From assembly GCA_016779505.1 (NCBI GenBank), contig JADHNM010000003.1, positions 1-40,886 of the forward strand: DNA of 40,886 nt, written 5' to 3'. Numbering within the stretch: position 1 is the stretch's first letter; each line of letters opens with the position of its first letter. Of this stretch, positions 17,817 through 25,894 are shown in pieces. The DNA comes from SAR86 cluster bacterium. GTDB taxonomy: Bacteria > Pseudomonadota > Gammaproteobacteria > Magnimaribacterales > D2472. Below the pieces are notes generated by a model. The model ran no database searches. It was not told where the DNA came from and saw only the letters and a list, made by a program, of their open reading frames with translations. The translations under genes were made by a program, and so were the position numbers.

Positions 17817-19412
17817 TTATCCGTCTTTTAAAATTTCTCTAGCTGCATTTTTTCCAGGAAGGCCGGTAACACCGCCACCAGGATGAGTTCCTGAGCCACA
17901 CATATACAAAGATTTTAGTGGTCCCCTGTAGTTTCCATAATTCATTAAGGGTCTTGCAGCCCACATTTGATCGAGAGACATTTGCCCATGCATAATATCT
18001 CCACCAATTAATCCAAATTTTTCCTCTAAGTCTAATGGCGACAAAATCATCATTCCTAAAATAGACCCCCTAAAATTTGGTGCATGCTTTGTCACAGTTT
18101 CTATAATTGTATCTGCAGCAGCCAATCGATGATCATGCCATGAGCTGCCATCTGGTAGAGTAGGAGAGAATTGCTGACAGAATAAAGATGCAACATGTTG
18201 ACCTTCTGGAGCTAAAGTATCATCCATGGTTGAGGGAATTAACATTTCTACAATTGGTGCAGAAGACCAGCCATTAGACTTAGCATCGATATAAGCTTTG
18301 TCCATGTAATCTAGGGTAGGTGCTATAACAATACCGCTTTGATGATGCTCAGCTATTTCTTTGCCAGGTAGGGCAGAAAAATCTGGCAATTCAGAAAGAG
18401 CAACATTCATCCTAAAGGTGCCAGATCCACATTTATACCCATCCATGCTGCGATTAAACTCTGGATCTAAATCATCCTCAGAGATTAATTTTTTGTATAG
18501 GAGCTTGGGATTGAGATTTGAGATTATTTTTTTAGCTTTTCTTGTGCTTCCATCATCTAATTGAATTCCAATAGCGGCGCCATCCTCAACAATCACTTTA
18601 TCCACCGATGCATTTGTAAAGATCTCAACTCCATTTTCCCTGCATGCCTTTTCCATAGCTTGAGTGATTGCACCCATGCCACCAATAGCATGTCCCCAGG
18701 CACCTTTTTCCCCATCAACCTCGCCAAATACATGATGCAATAAGACATATGCTGATCCGGGGGTATCCGGGCTAGCAAAATTACCAACTATTGAATCAAA
18801 ACCAAAAGCAGCTTTTATGTGTTCATTTTCAAACCATGAATCAAGAAAGGATCGCGCACTTTTGGTAAAAAGATCATATACATCTCTATGCACTTGATTG
18901 CCTTTATTTGCTATTGGCCAAAGTTGCAAAGCAGCATTTAGTGCAGCCCTAATGCCTTGTTTTGGATTGGGCGGTGTTTTTATCGAAAGGCCTCTTAGCA
19001 CATCGGCCACTGCCTCTATTCGCTCATAATATTCAGGCAATCTCTCAGCATCTTTTTTAGAGAATTTTTTAAATTCGTTTTGAGTTCTCTCTAAGCCACC
19101 GCCTAATTTTAAATAGGTCTTATTATCAATGGGAAGGAAATTTGAAATAGGGCGCTTTACAACTTTCAAGCCATATTCCTTTAGTTTCATATCTTTAATG
19201 ATTTCTGGATTCAGCAAGCTAACCGTATAACTTGCAACTGAATTTCTAAATCCAGGATGAAATTCCTCAGTTACTGCTGCACCTCCTACAATAGATCTTC
19301 TTTCATAGATCTGAATTTTTAAGCCCTTTCTTGCTAAATAATAGGCGCATACCAAACCATTATGTCCGCCACCAATAATGATCGCATCTGATAAATTTTG
19401 AGAATTAGGCAT
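17817..19412 (-). CDS. PYROXD2/phytoene desaturase-like FAD oxidoreductase
   Basis: Flavin-dependent oxidoreductase of the amine oxidase/phytoene desaturase superfamily. The FAD-binding GxGxxG is at 14-19 (GGGHNG), followed by YERRSIVGGAAVTEEFHPGF typical of the group close to animal PYROXD2. The C-terminal FAD-binding motif CGSGTHPGGGVTGLPG is at about 505-520. Length 531 is normal. There is no carotenoid synthase (CrtB) or other crt gene nearby, so a role in carotenoid desaturation is not supported. Its reaction is unknown. It is transcribed alone, divergent from a lipoprotein across 87 bases. Confidence 0.85.
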   Translation of the reverse strand: MPNSQNLSDAIIIGGGHNGLVCAYYLARKGLKIQIYERRSIVGGAAVTEEFHPGFRNSVASYTVSLLNPEIIKDMKLKEYGLKVVKRPISNFLPIDNKTYLKLGGGLERTQNEFKKFSKKDAERLPEYYERIEAVADVLRGLSIKTPPNPKQGIRAALNAALQLWPIANKGNQVHRDVYDLFTKSARSFLDSWFENEHIKAAFGFDSIVGNFASPDTPGSAYVLLHHVFGEVDGEKGAWGHAIGGMGAITQAMEKACRENGVEIFTNASVDKVIVEDGAAIGIQLDDGSTRKAKKIISNLNPKLLYKKLISEDDLDPEFNRSMDGYKCGSGTFRMNVALSELPDFSALPGKEIAEHHQSGIVIAPTLDYMDKAYIDAKSNGWSSAPIVEMLIPSTMDDTLAPEGQHVASLFCQQFSPTLPDGSSWHDHRLAAADTIIETVTKHAPNFRGSILGMMILSPLDLEEKFGLIGGDIMHGQMSLDQMWAARPLMNYGNYRGPLKSLYMCGSGTHPGGGVTGLPGKNAAREILKDG

Positions 19413-19499
19413 ACACCTATTATACCTTTCAATGAATCTTTCAAATAAATAATGTATATTTAATGGAGAAATATTTTCTTTTATTTGAGGTAATAAAAA

Positions 19500-20315
19500 A
19501 TGAATACAAAATTTAAATTAGCTCTACTGTCTGTACCTTTTTTATTTGTTATTTCGTGCTCTCAGTCAAATGAGGTACAGGAATCTAAGCCAGCTTGGGA
19601 TGCAACAAATTACACTATGTACAACGAGTTTATGCAATGCACAGCTGGAGCAGAATATAGTCAAGATGCTCTTAATAACATGATTGAATCATGGAGAGAT
19701 CTTGGATTGTCTGAATCTTTGCTTGGAGGCTGGGGTTATGTGTCAGTATCTCCTGAACAAAGTGATTTTAACAATTATTGGGAATTAAGCTGGTCTTCAA
19801 AAGAAGAAGCTGATGCAGCTTGGGCGGAATGGATAGCCAATGAAGATGCTATGGCATGGAGTGAGGGGTCCTCTAAAATTCTTCAATGTGATGGTGAAAA
19901 TAGAGATGGTTATGATTTTATTTTTCCATATGACCCTTATGCTTTTGGTGAAGCCCCAGAAGATGGTTCTTTTGCTGCAGCGTTTAGCCCTTGCACACTG
20001 AATGAGGGCATGGGGCAGGAAGACCTTAATCAAGCTTTGATTAGCTACAATGCTTGGCTTGATGCAATAGACCAATCTCAAGTAAGTGGTTTTTATGCAT
20101 ATGGACTTTATATTCCTGAAGATAAAACTCAAGCAGAAGATTTCTGGTTTGGGAATTTTCATGAAAATCTTGCAACCATGACTGAAGGCAATGAGTTATG
20201 GGAGGCTACTGGAGGTGATGCAAAGATTGAGCTCGAGTCTGTTAGTACATGTGGCGAACCTGAAGTATCTAATGGCCAGGTATTTTTTGATCCAGCTAAG
20301 CCAGATTTCTCTTAG
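19500..20315 (+). CDS. Internally duplicated lipoprotein of unknown function
   Basis: I do not recognise a family. Residues 1-20 form a lipoprotein signal with lipobox V-I-S-C (Cys20); Ser21 suggests outer-membrane sorting. The mature part holds two copies of a roughly 100-residue domain (about 40-145 and 158-265). Each begins with a Cys (47, 165) ahead of a helix, has a GWGYVSVSP/GFYAYGLYIPE strand, a W-rich segment (YWELSWSS/FWFGNF), and a second Cys (130, 251) 83 or 86 residues later. The end of each copy has a Phe-Pro or Phe-Asp-Pro turn. One disulfide per copy is plausible. The alternating strands and helices resemble ferredoxin-like alpha/beta-barrel domains, which is inference. It is acidic and Trp-rich. 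GAGG at 19485 serves the ATG. A strong terminator follows. Confidence 0.75.
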   Translation: MNTKFKLALLSVPFLFVISCSQSNEVQESKPAWDATNYTMYNEFMQCTAGAEYSQDALNNMIESWRDLGLSESLLGGWGYVSVSPEQSDFNNYWELSWSSKEEADAAWAEWIANEDAMAWSEGSSKILQCDGENRDGYDFIFPYDPYAFGEAPEDGSFAAAFSPCTLNEGMGQEDLNQALISYNAWLDAIDQSQVSGFYAYGLYIPEDKTQAEDFWFGNFHENLATMTEGNELWEATGGDAKIELESVSTCGEPEVSNGQVFFDPAKPDFS

Positions 20316-20329
20316 TCTTTACATCTTAG

Positions 20330-20360
20330 AAAAAAGAGTTGCACATGCAGCTCTTTTTTT
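20330..20360. terminator. Bidirectional intrinsic terminator
   Basis: A 13-bp stem (20330-20342 with 20347-20359, one G-U pair) and 4-base loop ACAT. The stem reads A6-GAGTTGC on the left and GCAGCTC-T7 on the right, so it has a U tract on both strands. It lies between the convergent lipoprotein and hflX genes and overlaps the hflX stop codon by one base. Confidence 0.88.
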
Positions 20361-21657
20361 ATGGAGAGACAGGTTTTAAATTTTTAAAAATCTCGATTTC
20401 TTCAAATTGCTCGAGCATGCTTTGAGAGATTGAAACCAATGATTGGTGTTGGCCATTTGCACTCATCTTCTCTTCCAAGATACAACCTGAATCAAATAAC
20501 TTCGAGCGTACAGATGCTTGTACGGGGGAGAAATGAACCCATCCAGATAATAACCCTCCAAATAACATCTCAGAAACTATATTTTTTAACTCTTCAAGAC
20601 CTTCGCCTGTCTCGCTTGATATTTTAATTTCAGGATGTAAATTATTTGCAGGCCATATATCTTCGTTTGTAATTAAATCAATTTTATTTAATGCTCTAAT
20701 TTGTGGCATAGAAGTAACCCCCAAATCATCAAGAATTAAATCCACTTCTTTAATTTTATAATCTCTATTCGTATCTGCAGCGTCAATAACATGAATCAAA
20801 AGATCGGCAGAGGCCAAATCATCCAATGTTGCTTTGAAGGATTCAATCAATTTGGTTGGAAGGTTAGATATAAACCCTACAGTGTCAGAAAAAAGAACTG
20901 TTTCAAGCGTTTTGAATTTAAACTCAGTACGTCTGGTGGTTGTATCTAATGTAGCAAATAATTTATCTTCAGCTTCAAGACCACCTTTTGTAAGCATGTT
21001 AAATAATGAGGTTTTGCCAGCATTTGTATAGCCAACCAAAGCGACTAATTTATTACTACTTTTTCTTCTTGAGTACCTATTTAAATTCTTTTGATTGTGT
21101 TGTTTGTCTAATTTTTTTTTGAGTTGTTTAATTCGATTACCAATTAATCTTCGATCAGTTTCAAGCTGAGTTTCTCCTGGACCTCGTAAGCCAATTCCGC
21201 CTTTTTGCCTTTCGAGATGACTCCACCCTCTGACTAATCGAGTTGATAAAAAACTGAGCTGAGCAAGCTCAACCTGCAGTTTTCCAATATCACTTTGAGC
21301 TCTAGCAGCAAAAATATCTAAGATTAGACCTGTTCTATCCAGCACTCTTGCGCATAATAATTTTTCTAAATTTCTTTCTTGAGAGGGAGAAAGCTCGCAA
21401 TCTAAAACTATTAACTTAATATTCTCTGATTCAACGATATTTTTGAGCTCATCAGCCTTGCCTTTGGTAAGAAAGTGGCTAGCAGATACAAAGTTTTGTT
21501 TTGAAAAAATATGATGTTCAACTGTCAGTCCAGATGATCTAGCAAGCTCAATGAATTCATTAGAGTTAAATTGTTCAAGATCATCTTGATTCGATCTCAG
21601 CAAATCAATTGAAACAATTATTGCTCTTCTATCTTCTGGGGCTGAAGTTTTTTCCAA
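20359..21657 (-). CDS. hflX: Ribosome-associated GTPase HflX
   Basis: GTPase that binds the 50S subunit and splits or rescues stalled ribosomes under stress. The N-terminal HflX domain carries GGIGLRGPGETQLETDRR at about 153-170, then a coiled basic linker, then the G domain: G1 GYTNAGKT at 209-216, the G3 DTVGFI motif near 255, G4 NKID near 315 and G5 SSETGEG. Length 432 is normal. In E. coli hflX follows hfq; here no hfq adjoins. The gene is divergent from a thioesterase across 129 bases. Its stop codon lies in the shared terminator. Confidence 0.96.
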   Translation of the reverse strand: MEKTSAPEDRRAIIVSIDLLRSNQDDLEQFNSNEFIELARSSGLTVEHHIFSKQNFVSASHFLTKGKADELKNIVESENIKLIVLDCELSPSQERNLEKLLCARVLDRTGLILDIFAARAQSDIGKLQVELAQLSFLSTRLVRGWSHLERQKGGIGLRGPGETQLETDRRLIGNRIKQLKKKLDKQHNQKNLNRYSRRKSSNKLVALVGYTNAGKTSLFNMLTKGGLEAEDKLFATLDTTTRRTEFKFKTLETVLFSDTVGFISNLPTKLIESFKATLDDLASADLLIHVIDAADTNRDYKIKEVDLILDDLGVTSMPQIRALNKIDLITNEDIWPANNLHPEIKISSETGEGLEELKNIVSEMLFGGLLSGWVHFSPVQASVRSKLFDSGCILEEKMSANGQHQSLVSISQSMLEQFEEIEIFKNLKPVSP

Positions 21658-21786
21658 ATTTTAAAGTTACATTATATTTTTTGAAGACTTCCATTGTACG
21701 AAATTACATTGCAAAAACATACTTTAAGATTTGCAAATCTGCTTTGATTTCTCCACAATCCATTCTTTTCATTAATAATAAAAAAT
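21658..21786. promoter_or_regulatory. Divergent promoter region with 14-bp palindrome
   Basis: This 129-base AT-rich gap separates hflX (minus) from the thioesterase operon (plus). It holds a perfect palindrome, AGATTTGCAAATCT, at 21727-21740, which looks like a site for a dimeric regulator. No clear -35/-10 pair stands out. Confidence 0.45.
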
Positions 21787-22260
21787 ATGTATGACTTATA
21801 CCCATATGTAGGTAAAACAGTGACAGTCACTAAAGACATGTGTGATTTTAATGGCCACATGAATGTTAACTATATTAAAGAGGTCTTTGAGCAAGCCTGG
21901 GAGTTTGCAAATGAAGAATTTGGTTTAAATGAAGAATATTTAGCAAGTGGTTTTTCAAGCTTTACTCTCGAAGACAACTACAGATTTCAAAAAGAATTTC
22001 TATTGGGAGATAAGATTTTTCCTAGATTTAGATTATTTAATGTTAATGAAAAACTTTTTCATATGATTGGAGTTTTGTTTGATAAGAATGGGATAATTTC
22101 AGCCATGTATGAAACAGTAGAGGGCCATATCGATATGAAACAAAGAAAAATTGCGCCCATGGACCCACAAAGACTTGCAAAGGTTTTGGCAATCAAAGAA
22201 GCACACGATCTAACTGGTAAAGTTCCTTATGACATCAGACTCAAAATTAGAGATTTATAA
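21787..22260 (+). CDS. Hotdog-fold acyl-CoA thioesterase-like protein
   Basis: Probable acyl-CoA or acyl-ACP thioesterase of the 4-hydroxybenzoyl-CoA thioesterase class. The motif DFNGHMNVNYI near residues 19-29 matches the active-site helix of this class (usual form D-x-x-G-H-x-N-x-x-x-Y). Length 157 fits. It looks to be the first gene of a three-gene operon with an SDR and a TM2 protein. The ATG is preceded by an A-run and no obvious ribosome site. The substrate is not evident from sequence. Confidence 0.8.
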   Translation: MYDLYPYVGKTVTVTKDMCDFNGHMNVNYIKEVFEQAWEFANEEFGLNEEYLASGFSSFTLEDNYRFQKEFLLGDKIFPRFRLFNVNEKLFHMIGVLFDKNGIISAMYETVEGHIDMKQRKIAPMDPQRLAKVLAIKEAHDLTGKVPYDIRLKIRDL

Positions 22261-22279
22261 ACCATCGGCAGGAGATTTT

Positions 22280-23077
22280 ATGAATAAAAAATATGCATTA
22301 ATTACAGGAGGAACTGCTGGAATAGGTCTTGATATTGCTAGAGAGCTTGCCAGGCAGGGATATAATATTCTTCTAACAGCAAGACGAGAGGAAAGACTAA
22401 TAGAAATATCTGCTTCCTTAGCAGAAGAATTTAACATTGATTGTAATTATATTGCTGCAGATTTAGCTCAAGTTTCAGCACCAGAAATCATCTATAACTT
22501 TTGCTCTGAAAATGATTTTGTAGTTGAAATATTGGTTAACAATGCTGGGTATAGCATTAATAAGAAGTTTCATGAAACTGATGAAGAGGAAGAGGAGAAA
22601 TTTCTAAGAGTATTAGGTATAGCAGTTGTGGCTCTTACGAAAAAATTTATTCCAAGTATGCTCGAGCACAAACATGGCAAAATTATGATGGTTTCCTCTC
22701 TTGCTTCTTTTGCACCTCCATCATCTGGCTGGGGCGCCCTTTATGGACCTGTCAAAACTTTTGTTAATCGATTTGGAGATGCAATAAATATTAACTATCG
22801 TTCAAAAGGAATCACTTCTACAAATGTATGCCCTGGATTCACTGTAACTGAATTTCATACAGCTAGCGGAATGCAAGATGCTATGGATAAAGTTCCAGCT
22901 TTTATGAAAAAGGACTCAAAGACTGTTGCAGTTGGGGCAGTTAAAGCAATGATGAAAGGAAGAAGTGTATGGGTGCCTGGAATATTAAATAAAATACTGG
23001 CATTTTTATGCAATATATTGCCGACAAGCATTGTAATTAAAATGAGCTCTAGCTTAGCCGGGGGTCGCTATGAATGA
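22280..23077 (+). CDS. Short-chain dehydrogenase/reductase
   Basis: NAD(P)(H)-dependent SDR of unknown substrate, 265 residues. The cofactor motif is TGGTAGIG near 8-15, NNAGYS follows, the catalytic Ser lies in VSSLASF, and the active-site Tyr-x-x-x-Lys is YGPVK. Arg after the second strand (TARREERL) suggests NADPH preference. I place the start at the ATG at 22280 because AGGAG at 22270-22274 precedes it by 5 bases and the N-terminus becomes the standard KKYALITGG; an upstream ATG at 22229 would overlap the thioesterase and add a non-conserved stretch. The C-terminus has a hydrophobic segment (ILAFLCNILPTSIVI), typical of membrane-associated SDRs of the DltE/YqjQ kind. Confidence 0.85.
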   Translation: MNKKYALITGGTAGIGLDIARELARQGYNILLTARREERLIEISASLAEEFNIDCNYIAADLAQVSAPEIIYNFCSENDFVVEILVNNAGYSINKKFHETDEEEEEKFLRVLGIAVVALTKKFIPSMLEHKHGKIMMVSSLASFAPPSSGWGALYGPVKTFVNRFGDAININYRSKGITSTNVCPGFTVTEFHTASGMQDAMDKVPAFMKKDSKTVAVGAVKAMMKGRSVWVPGILNKILAFLCNILPTSIVIKMSSSLAGGRYE

Positions 23078-23306
23078 GATCGTTAATATCTCAGAAAAAA
23101 GAATTCTACCAACTTTTTTGCTTTTTATTGTCTTGTCTTGGCCGCTAGGAGCACATAGATTTTTTTTGAGACGTTATGCCTCTGCTATTTTATTTATTAT
23201 CACAATTGGTGGTTGCGGCATTTGGTGGATAGTAGATTTTATTCTGATAGTCACCGGTTCCATGAAAGATGATCAGGGAAAATTATTGAAGCTATGGGTA
23301 GACTAG
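23070..23306 (+). CDS. Small TM2-domain membrane protein
   Basis: A 78-residue inner-membrane protein with two transmembrane helices (about 13-28 and 40-62) and the TM2 hallmark of a short polar turn with GAHRFFLRRY between them. The function of bacterial TM2 proteins is not established. It overlaps the SDR by 8 bases, so it belongs to the same operon. Its TAG stop shares the CTAG palindrome at 23303-23306 with the stop of the convergent beta-lactamase-fold gene. Confidence 0.8.
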   Translation: MNEIVNISEKRILPTFLLFIVLSWPLGAHRFFLRRYASAILFIITIGGCGIWWIVDFILIVTGSMKDDQGKLLKLWVD

Positions 23307-23959
23307 GCTGGGTTTAAGATTGAGTCAGCTACAAAAGCATTATCTTTTCTCTCTTGCCCAAATGTAGAAACTGGCCCATGGCCTGAAATAAATAAAATCT
23401 CCTCTCCAAGAGGCCAAAGTTTTTGAGTTATTGAGTCCAATAAATCTTGATGGTTACCTCTAGGCAAATCGGTTCTTCCAATTGACCCGCGAAATAACAC
23501 ATCTCCAACAGCAGCTAGTTTTGATTCAGGATGGTAAAAAACAATATGTCCCGGTGTGTGTCCTGGACAAAAAATAACTTTAAGGGTTTCATGACCTAGC
23601 TGTACCTCATCTCCATCATCAAGCCATCTATCTGGAGTGCAGTTCTGAGCTTGCATTCCAAACATTTTTCCTTGAGATTCCAGCGACTCAAGAAGAAATA
23701 AGTCTTCTCGATGGGGCCCCTCAATCTCTAAGGACAGGATGTTTGCTAGCTCATTGGCCGCACCAGCATGATCAGCATGACCATGAGTGAGAAAAATCTT
23801 TTCTGGAATTAAACCGTTGTCTTTTGCAGCTCCCAAAAGAATATCTATGTCACCACCCGGATCAATAAAGGCACATTTTTTTGATTCTTCGCAATATAAA
23901 ATAGGCGCATTTTGCTGAAATGGCGTGACCGGATGAATTAATGCTTTAATCAGAGACAT
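23303..23959 (-). CDS. Glyoxalase II-like metallo-beta-lactamase hydrolase
   Basis: Zinc hydrolase of the metallo-beta-lactamase superfamily, close to E. coli YcbL. The metal motif THGHADH gives His59, His61, Asp63 and His64; the further ligands are the His in FCPGHTPGH, the Asp in AVGDVLF and the His in FISGHGP. Length 218 is the short YcbL type, without the C-terminal substrate domain of classical glyoxalase II (about 250). Hydrolysis of S-lactoylglutathione or another thioester is probable. It overlaps the TM2 gene stop (4 bases) and starts the divergent region shared with the steroid operon. Confidence 0.88.
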   Translation of the reverse strand: MSLIKALIHPVTPFQQNAPILYCEESKKCAFIDPGGDIDILLGAAKDNGLIPEKIFLTHGHADHAGAANELANILSLEIEGPHREDLFLLESLESQGKMFGMQAQNCTPDRWLDDGDEVQLGHETLKVIFCPGHTPGHIVFYHPESKLAAVGDVLFRGSIGRTDLPRGNHQDLLDSITQKLWPLGEEILFISGHGPVSTFGQERKDNAFVADSILNPA

Positions 23960-24118
23960 TTGACTATTTTATAGAATTTATACATAACAATGGATACTTT
24001 TATGCTTTTCATGATAGTTCGTAATTAATAGACGAATAATTATGTATAAATAAATTGAATGATAGAATTAATAATGAAAACATAAGATATTAATTAATTT
24101 TTTTATTTAAGGAGCGAC
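23960..24118. promoter_or_regulatory. Control region of the steroid operon
   Basis: The 159-base gap between the divergent hydrolase gene and the first steroid gene is the longest in the window. Two related short palindromes, TTATACATAA (23978-23987) and TTATGTATAA (24040-24049), are exact reverse complements of each other and lie 62 bases apart centre to centre, close to six helical turns. Each fits TTAT-NN-ATAA. AAGGAG at 24109-24114 is a strong ribosome site four bases before the first ATG. No convincing sigma-70 pair is apparent. Confidence 0.5.
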
Positions 24119-25021
24119 ATGAAAATACAATCTTTAAGTTACCTGCTAATCGAAACAACAGATCTTCAGGAATGGGCTGATTATGCAAAAGATGTCGTTG
24201 GTTTAATGAAAAATGATTCTCTCAGCGATGAGTATAATCTTTATCTTCGTATGGATGAAAAATCTTTCAGATTTCATGTGATGACTGGTGATTCAAAACG
24301 ATATCTTGCTGCCGGTTTATCTTTATCAGACAAATCTGCATTTGAAGATGCAAAAAATGAATTGGAGAAAGCAAACATTCCTTTTGAATATTTAGGTGAT
24401 GAGATAGCAAAATTAAGGTGTGTTGAGGAGTGTATTGGATTAAATGATCCTGCAGGCAACAGACTAGAGCTATCTTATGGGAGCAAGAATTCCTCTGAGC
24501 CTTTTGTCTCAACTCAGAACATCAAAGGGTTTATTACTAAAGGACTTGGTTTTGGCCATGTGGTTTTTGCTGCGCCTGATTTAGAGACTACGCACAGGTT
24601 TTACATAGATGTTTTGGGTTTTGGAGATTCTGATTATATGAATTTTCCAATGGGACCAGCTCCAGATGCACCCGAAGTTAAATTAAACTTTATGCATTGT
24701 GACAACCCAAGACATCACACGGTTGCCTTGTATGAATCCCCAATTCCACCGTCAGGACTTATACATACCATGGTAGAGGTAAACGACATTGATGAAGTTG
24801 GTTATGGGCTTGATAGAGCCATACAAAATAATATTCATATCTCTTCTTCCCTAGGCAGGCACTCTAATGACATGATGGTTTCATTTTATATGCAGACACC
24901 ATCAGGTTTTGATTTGGAATTTGGTTACGATGGATGGCAGGTAGATTGGGATAACTTTGAGACTCAAAAGAGCAAGATTCCAAGTTTTTGGGGTCATACT
25001 TTCTCACCACCAGAAAATTAG
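24119..25021 (+). CDS. hsaC: Type I extradiol dioxygenase, HsaC/TesB-like
   Basis: Fe(II) ring-cleavage dioxygenase predicted to open the catecholic A ring of a 9,10-seco-steroid (3,4-DHSA to 4,9-DSHA). Two vicinal-oxygen-chelate domains are present, N-terminal about 1-125 and C-terminal about 140-285. The metal triad is His147 (GFGHVVF), His216 (LIHTMVEV) and Glu267 (FDLEFGYDG). Active-site His200 (NPRHHTVAL), His248 and Tyr257 correspond to BphC His195, His241 and Tyr250, including the nine-residue spacing of the last pair. Length 300 equals HsaC. The fold alone does not separate HsaC from biphenyl BphC; the steroid call rests on the downstream ipd genes and the absence of biphenyl genes. 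First gene of an 18-gene operon with an excellent ribosome site. Confidence 0.85.
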   Translation: MKIQSLSYLLIETTDLQEWADYAKDVVGLMKNDSLSDEYNLYLRMDEKSFRFHVMTGDSKRYLAAGLSLSDKSAFEDAKNELEKANIPFEYLGDEIAKLRCVEECIGLNDPAGNRLELSYGSKNSSEPFVSTQNIKGFITKGLGFGHVVFAAPDLETTHRFYIDVLGFGDSDYMNFPMGPAPDAPEVKLNFMHCDNPRHHTVALYESPIPPSGLIHTMVEVNDIDEVGYGLDRAIQNNIHISSSLGRHSNDMMVSFYMQTPSGFDLEFGYDGWQVDWDNFETQKSKIPSFWGHTFSPPEN

Positions 25022-25023
25022 CA

Positions 25024-25893
25024 ATGAACAAAATAGTTACTTACAAAGACATAATCGATCAGATGTCCGATGGAATGACTATCGGGGTTGGGGGTTGGGG
25101 TGCCCGTAGAAAACCTATGTCTTTAATAAGAGAGATTTGCAAATCAGATTTAAAGGATTTAACTGTTGTTAGTTATGGGGGCCCTGATGTTGGGTTATTG
25201 TGTGCTCATAAAAAAGTTAAAAAATTAATTTTTGGCTTTGTTTCATTGGATATGATCCCACTGGAAGCACACTTTCGCCAAGCTCGTCAAAAAAATGAAA
25301 TTGAAGTTATGGAGCTTGATGAGGGAATGGTGCAATGGGGTCTTCGAGCTGCTGCGATGCATTTACCGTTTTTACCTACTAGGGTGGGCTTGGGAACAGA
25401 TGTTTTAACGCATAATCCAGAATTAAAATTTGTTAGTTCACCATACCCTGATGCTGAAAAACTTGTTGCGATGCCTGCTCTGAATCTTGATGTTGCCTTA
25501 CTTCATGTAAATAAATCAGATGAAAAGGGCAATACTCAGATCGTTGGACCCGATCCATTTTTTGATGAACTCTTTGCAAGAGCTGCTAGTAAAACTTTTG
25601 TTTCAACAGAAGAGGTTGTAACAACAGAAGAGTTAGGAGGTAAAGATGGAGCAATGTTCAATAGGTTTGAAAGAAGCCTAGTTACTGGGGTATTACATTC
25701 ACCCTATGGAGCTCATCCAACTTCGTGCGCACCTAATTATGGTTTTGATATGCAGCATTTAAAAGAGTATTCAGATGCAGCAAAATCTTTTGATGAATAC
25801 AGTTCTAAATATCTTAATAAGACACATGAAGACTATATCGACTCTGTTGGGGGGTCCGAAGTAATTCAAAAAATACCTTTACCGCAATTTTAA
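25024..25893 (+). CDS. ipdA: Ring-opening hydrolase subunit IpdA
   Basis: Alpha subunit of IpdAB, a class I CoA-transferase-fold enzyme that hydrolyses the last steroid ring of COCHEA-CoA to MOODA-CoA. The N-terminal TIGVGGWGARRKPM, the YGGPDVGLLC segment, the ELDEGM segment (Glu100, probably equivalent to the catalytic Glu of the Mycobacterium enzyme) and LPFLPTRVGLG follow the actinobacterial IpdA pattern closely. Length 289 against about 292. I start at the ATG 25024, two bases after the hsaC stop; an earlier ATG at 24988 lies within hsaC and adds a non-conserved leader. A generic label of CoA-transferase or glutaconate CoA-transferase would mislead. Confidence 0.92.
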   Translation: MNKIVTYKDIIDQMSDGMTIGVGGWGARRKPMSLIREICKSDLKDLTVVSYGGPDVGLLCAHKKVKKLIFGFVSLDMIPLEAHFRQARQKNEIEVMELDEGMVQWGLRAAAMHLPFLPTRVGLGTDVLTHNPELKFVSSPYPDAEKLVAMPALNLDVALLHVNKSDEKGNTQIVGPDPFFDELFARAASKTFVSTEEVVTTEELGGKDGAMFNRFERSLVTGVLHSPYGAHPTSCAPNYGFDMQHLKEYSDAAKSFDEYSSKYLNKTHEDYIDSVGGSEVIQKIPLPQF

Positions 25894-25894
25894 C

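Noticed and set aside
17817..19412. Carotenoid phytoene desaturase CrtI
   Set aside because: No crtB, crtE or crtY is nearby, and the sequence resembles the PYROXD2-like group more than CrtI.
21658..21860. Small ORFs across the hflX/thioesterase gap
   Set aside because: They overlap known genes on either strand, have low-complexity composition and no ribosome site.
22229..22279. Upstream start of the SDR at 22229
   Set aside because: It overlaps the thioesterase; the ATG at 22280 has AGGAG with 5-base spacing and a standard SDR N-terminus.
24119..25021. Extradiol dioxygenase as biphenyl BphC of an aromatic pathway
   Set aside because: No biphenyl dioxygenase or dehydrogenase genes are present, and the following ipd and echA20 genes are specific to steroid C/D rings. 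Residues conserved in BphC and HsaC do not separate them, so context decides.
24988..25023. Upstream ATG for ipdA at 24988
   Set aside because: It lies inside hsaC and adds a non-conserved leader. ATG 25024, two bases after the hsaC stop, gives the expected N-terminus.
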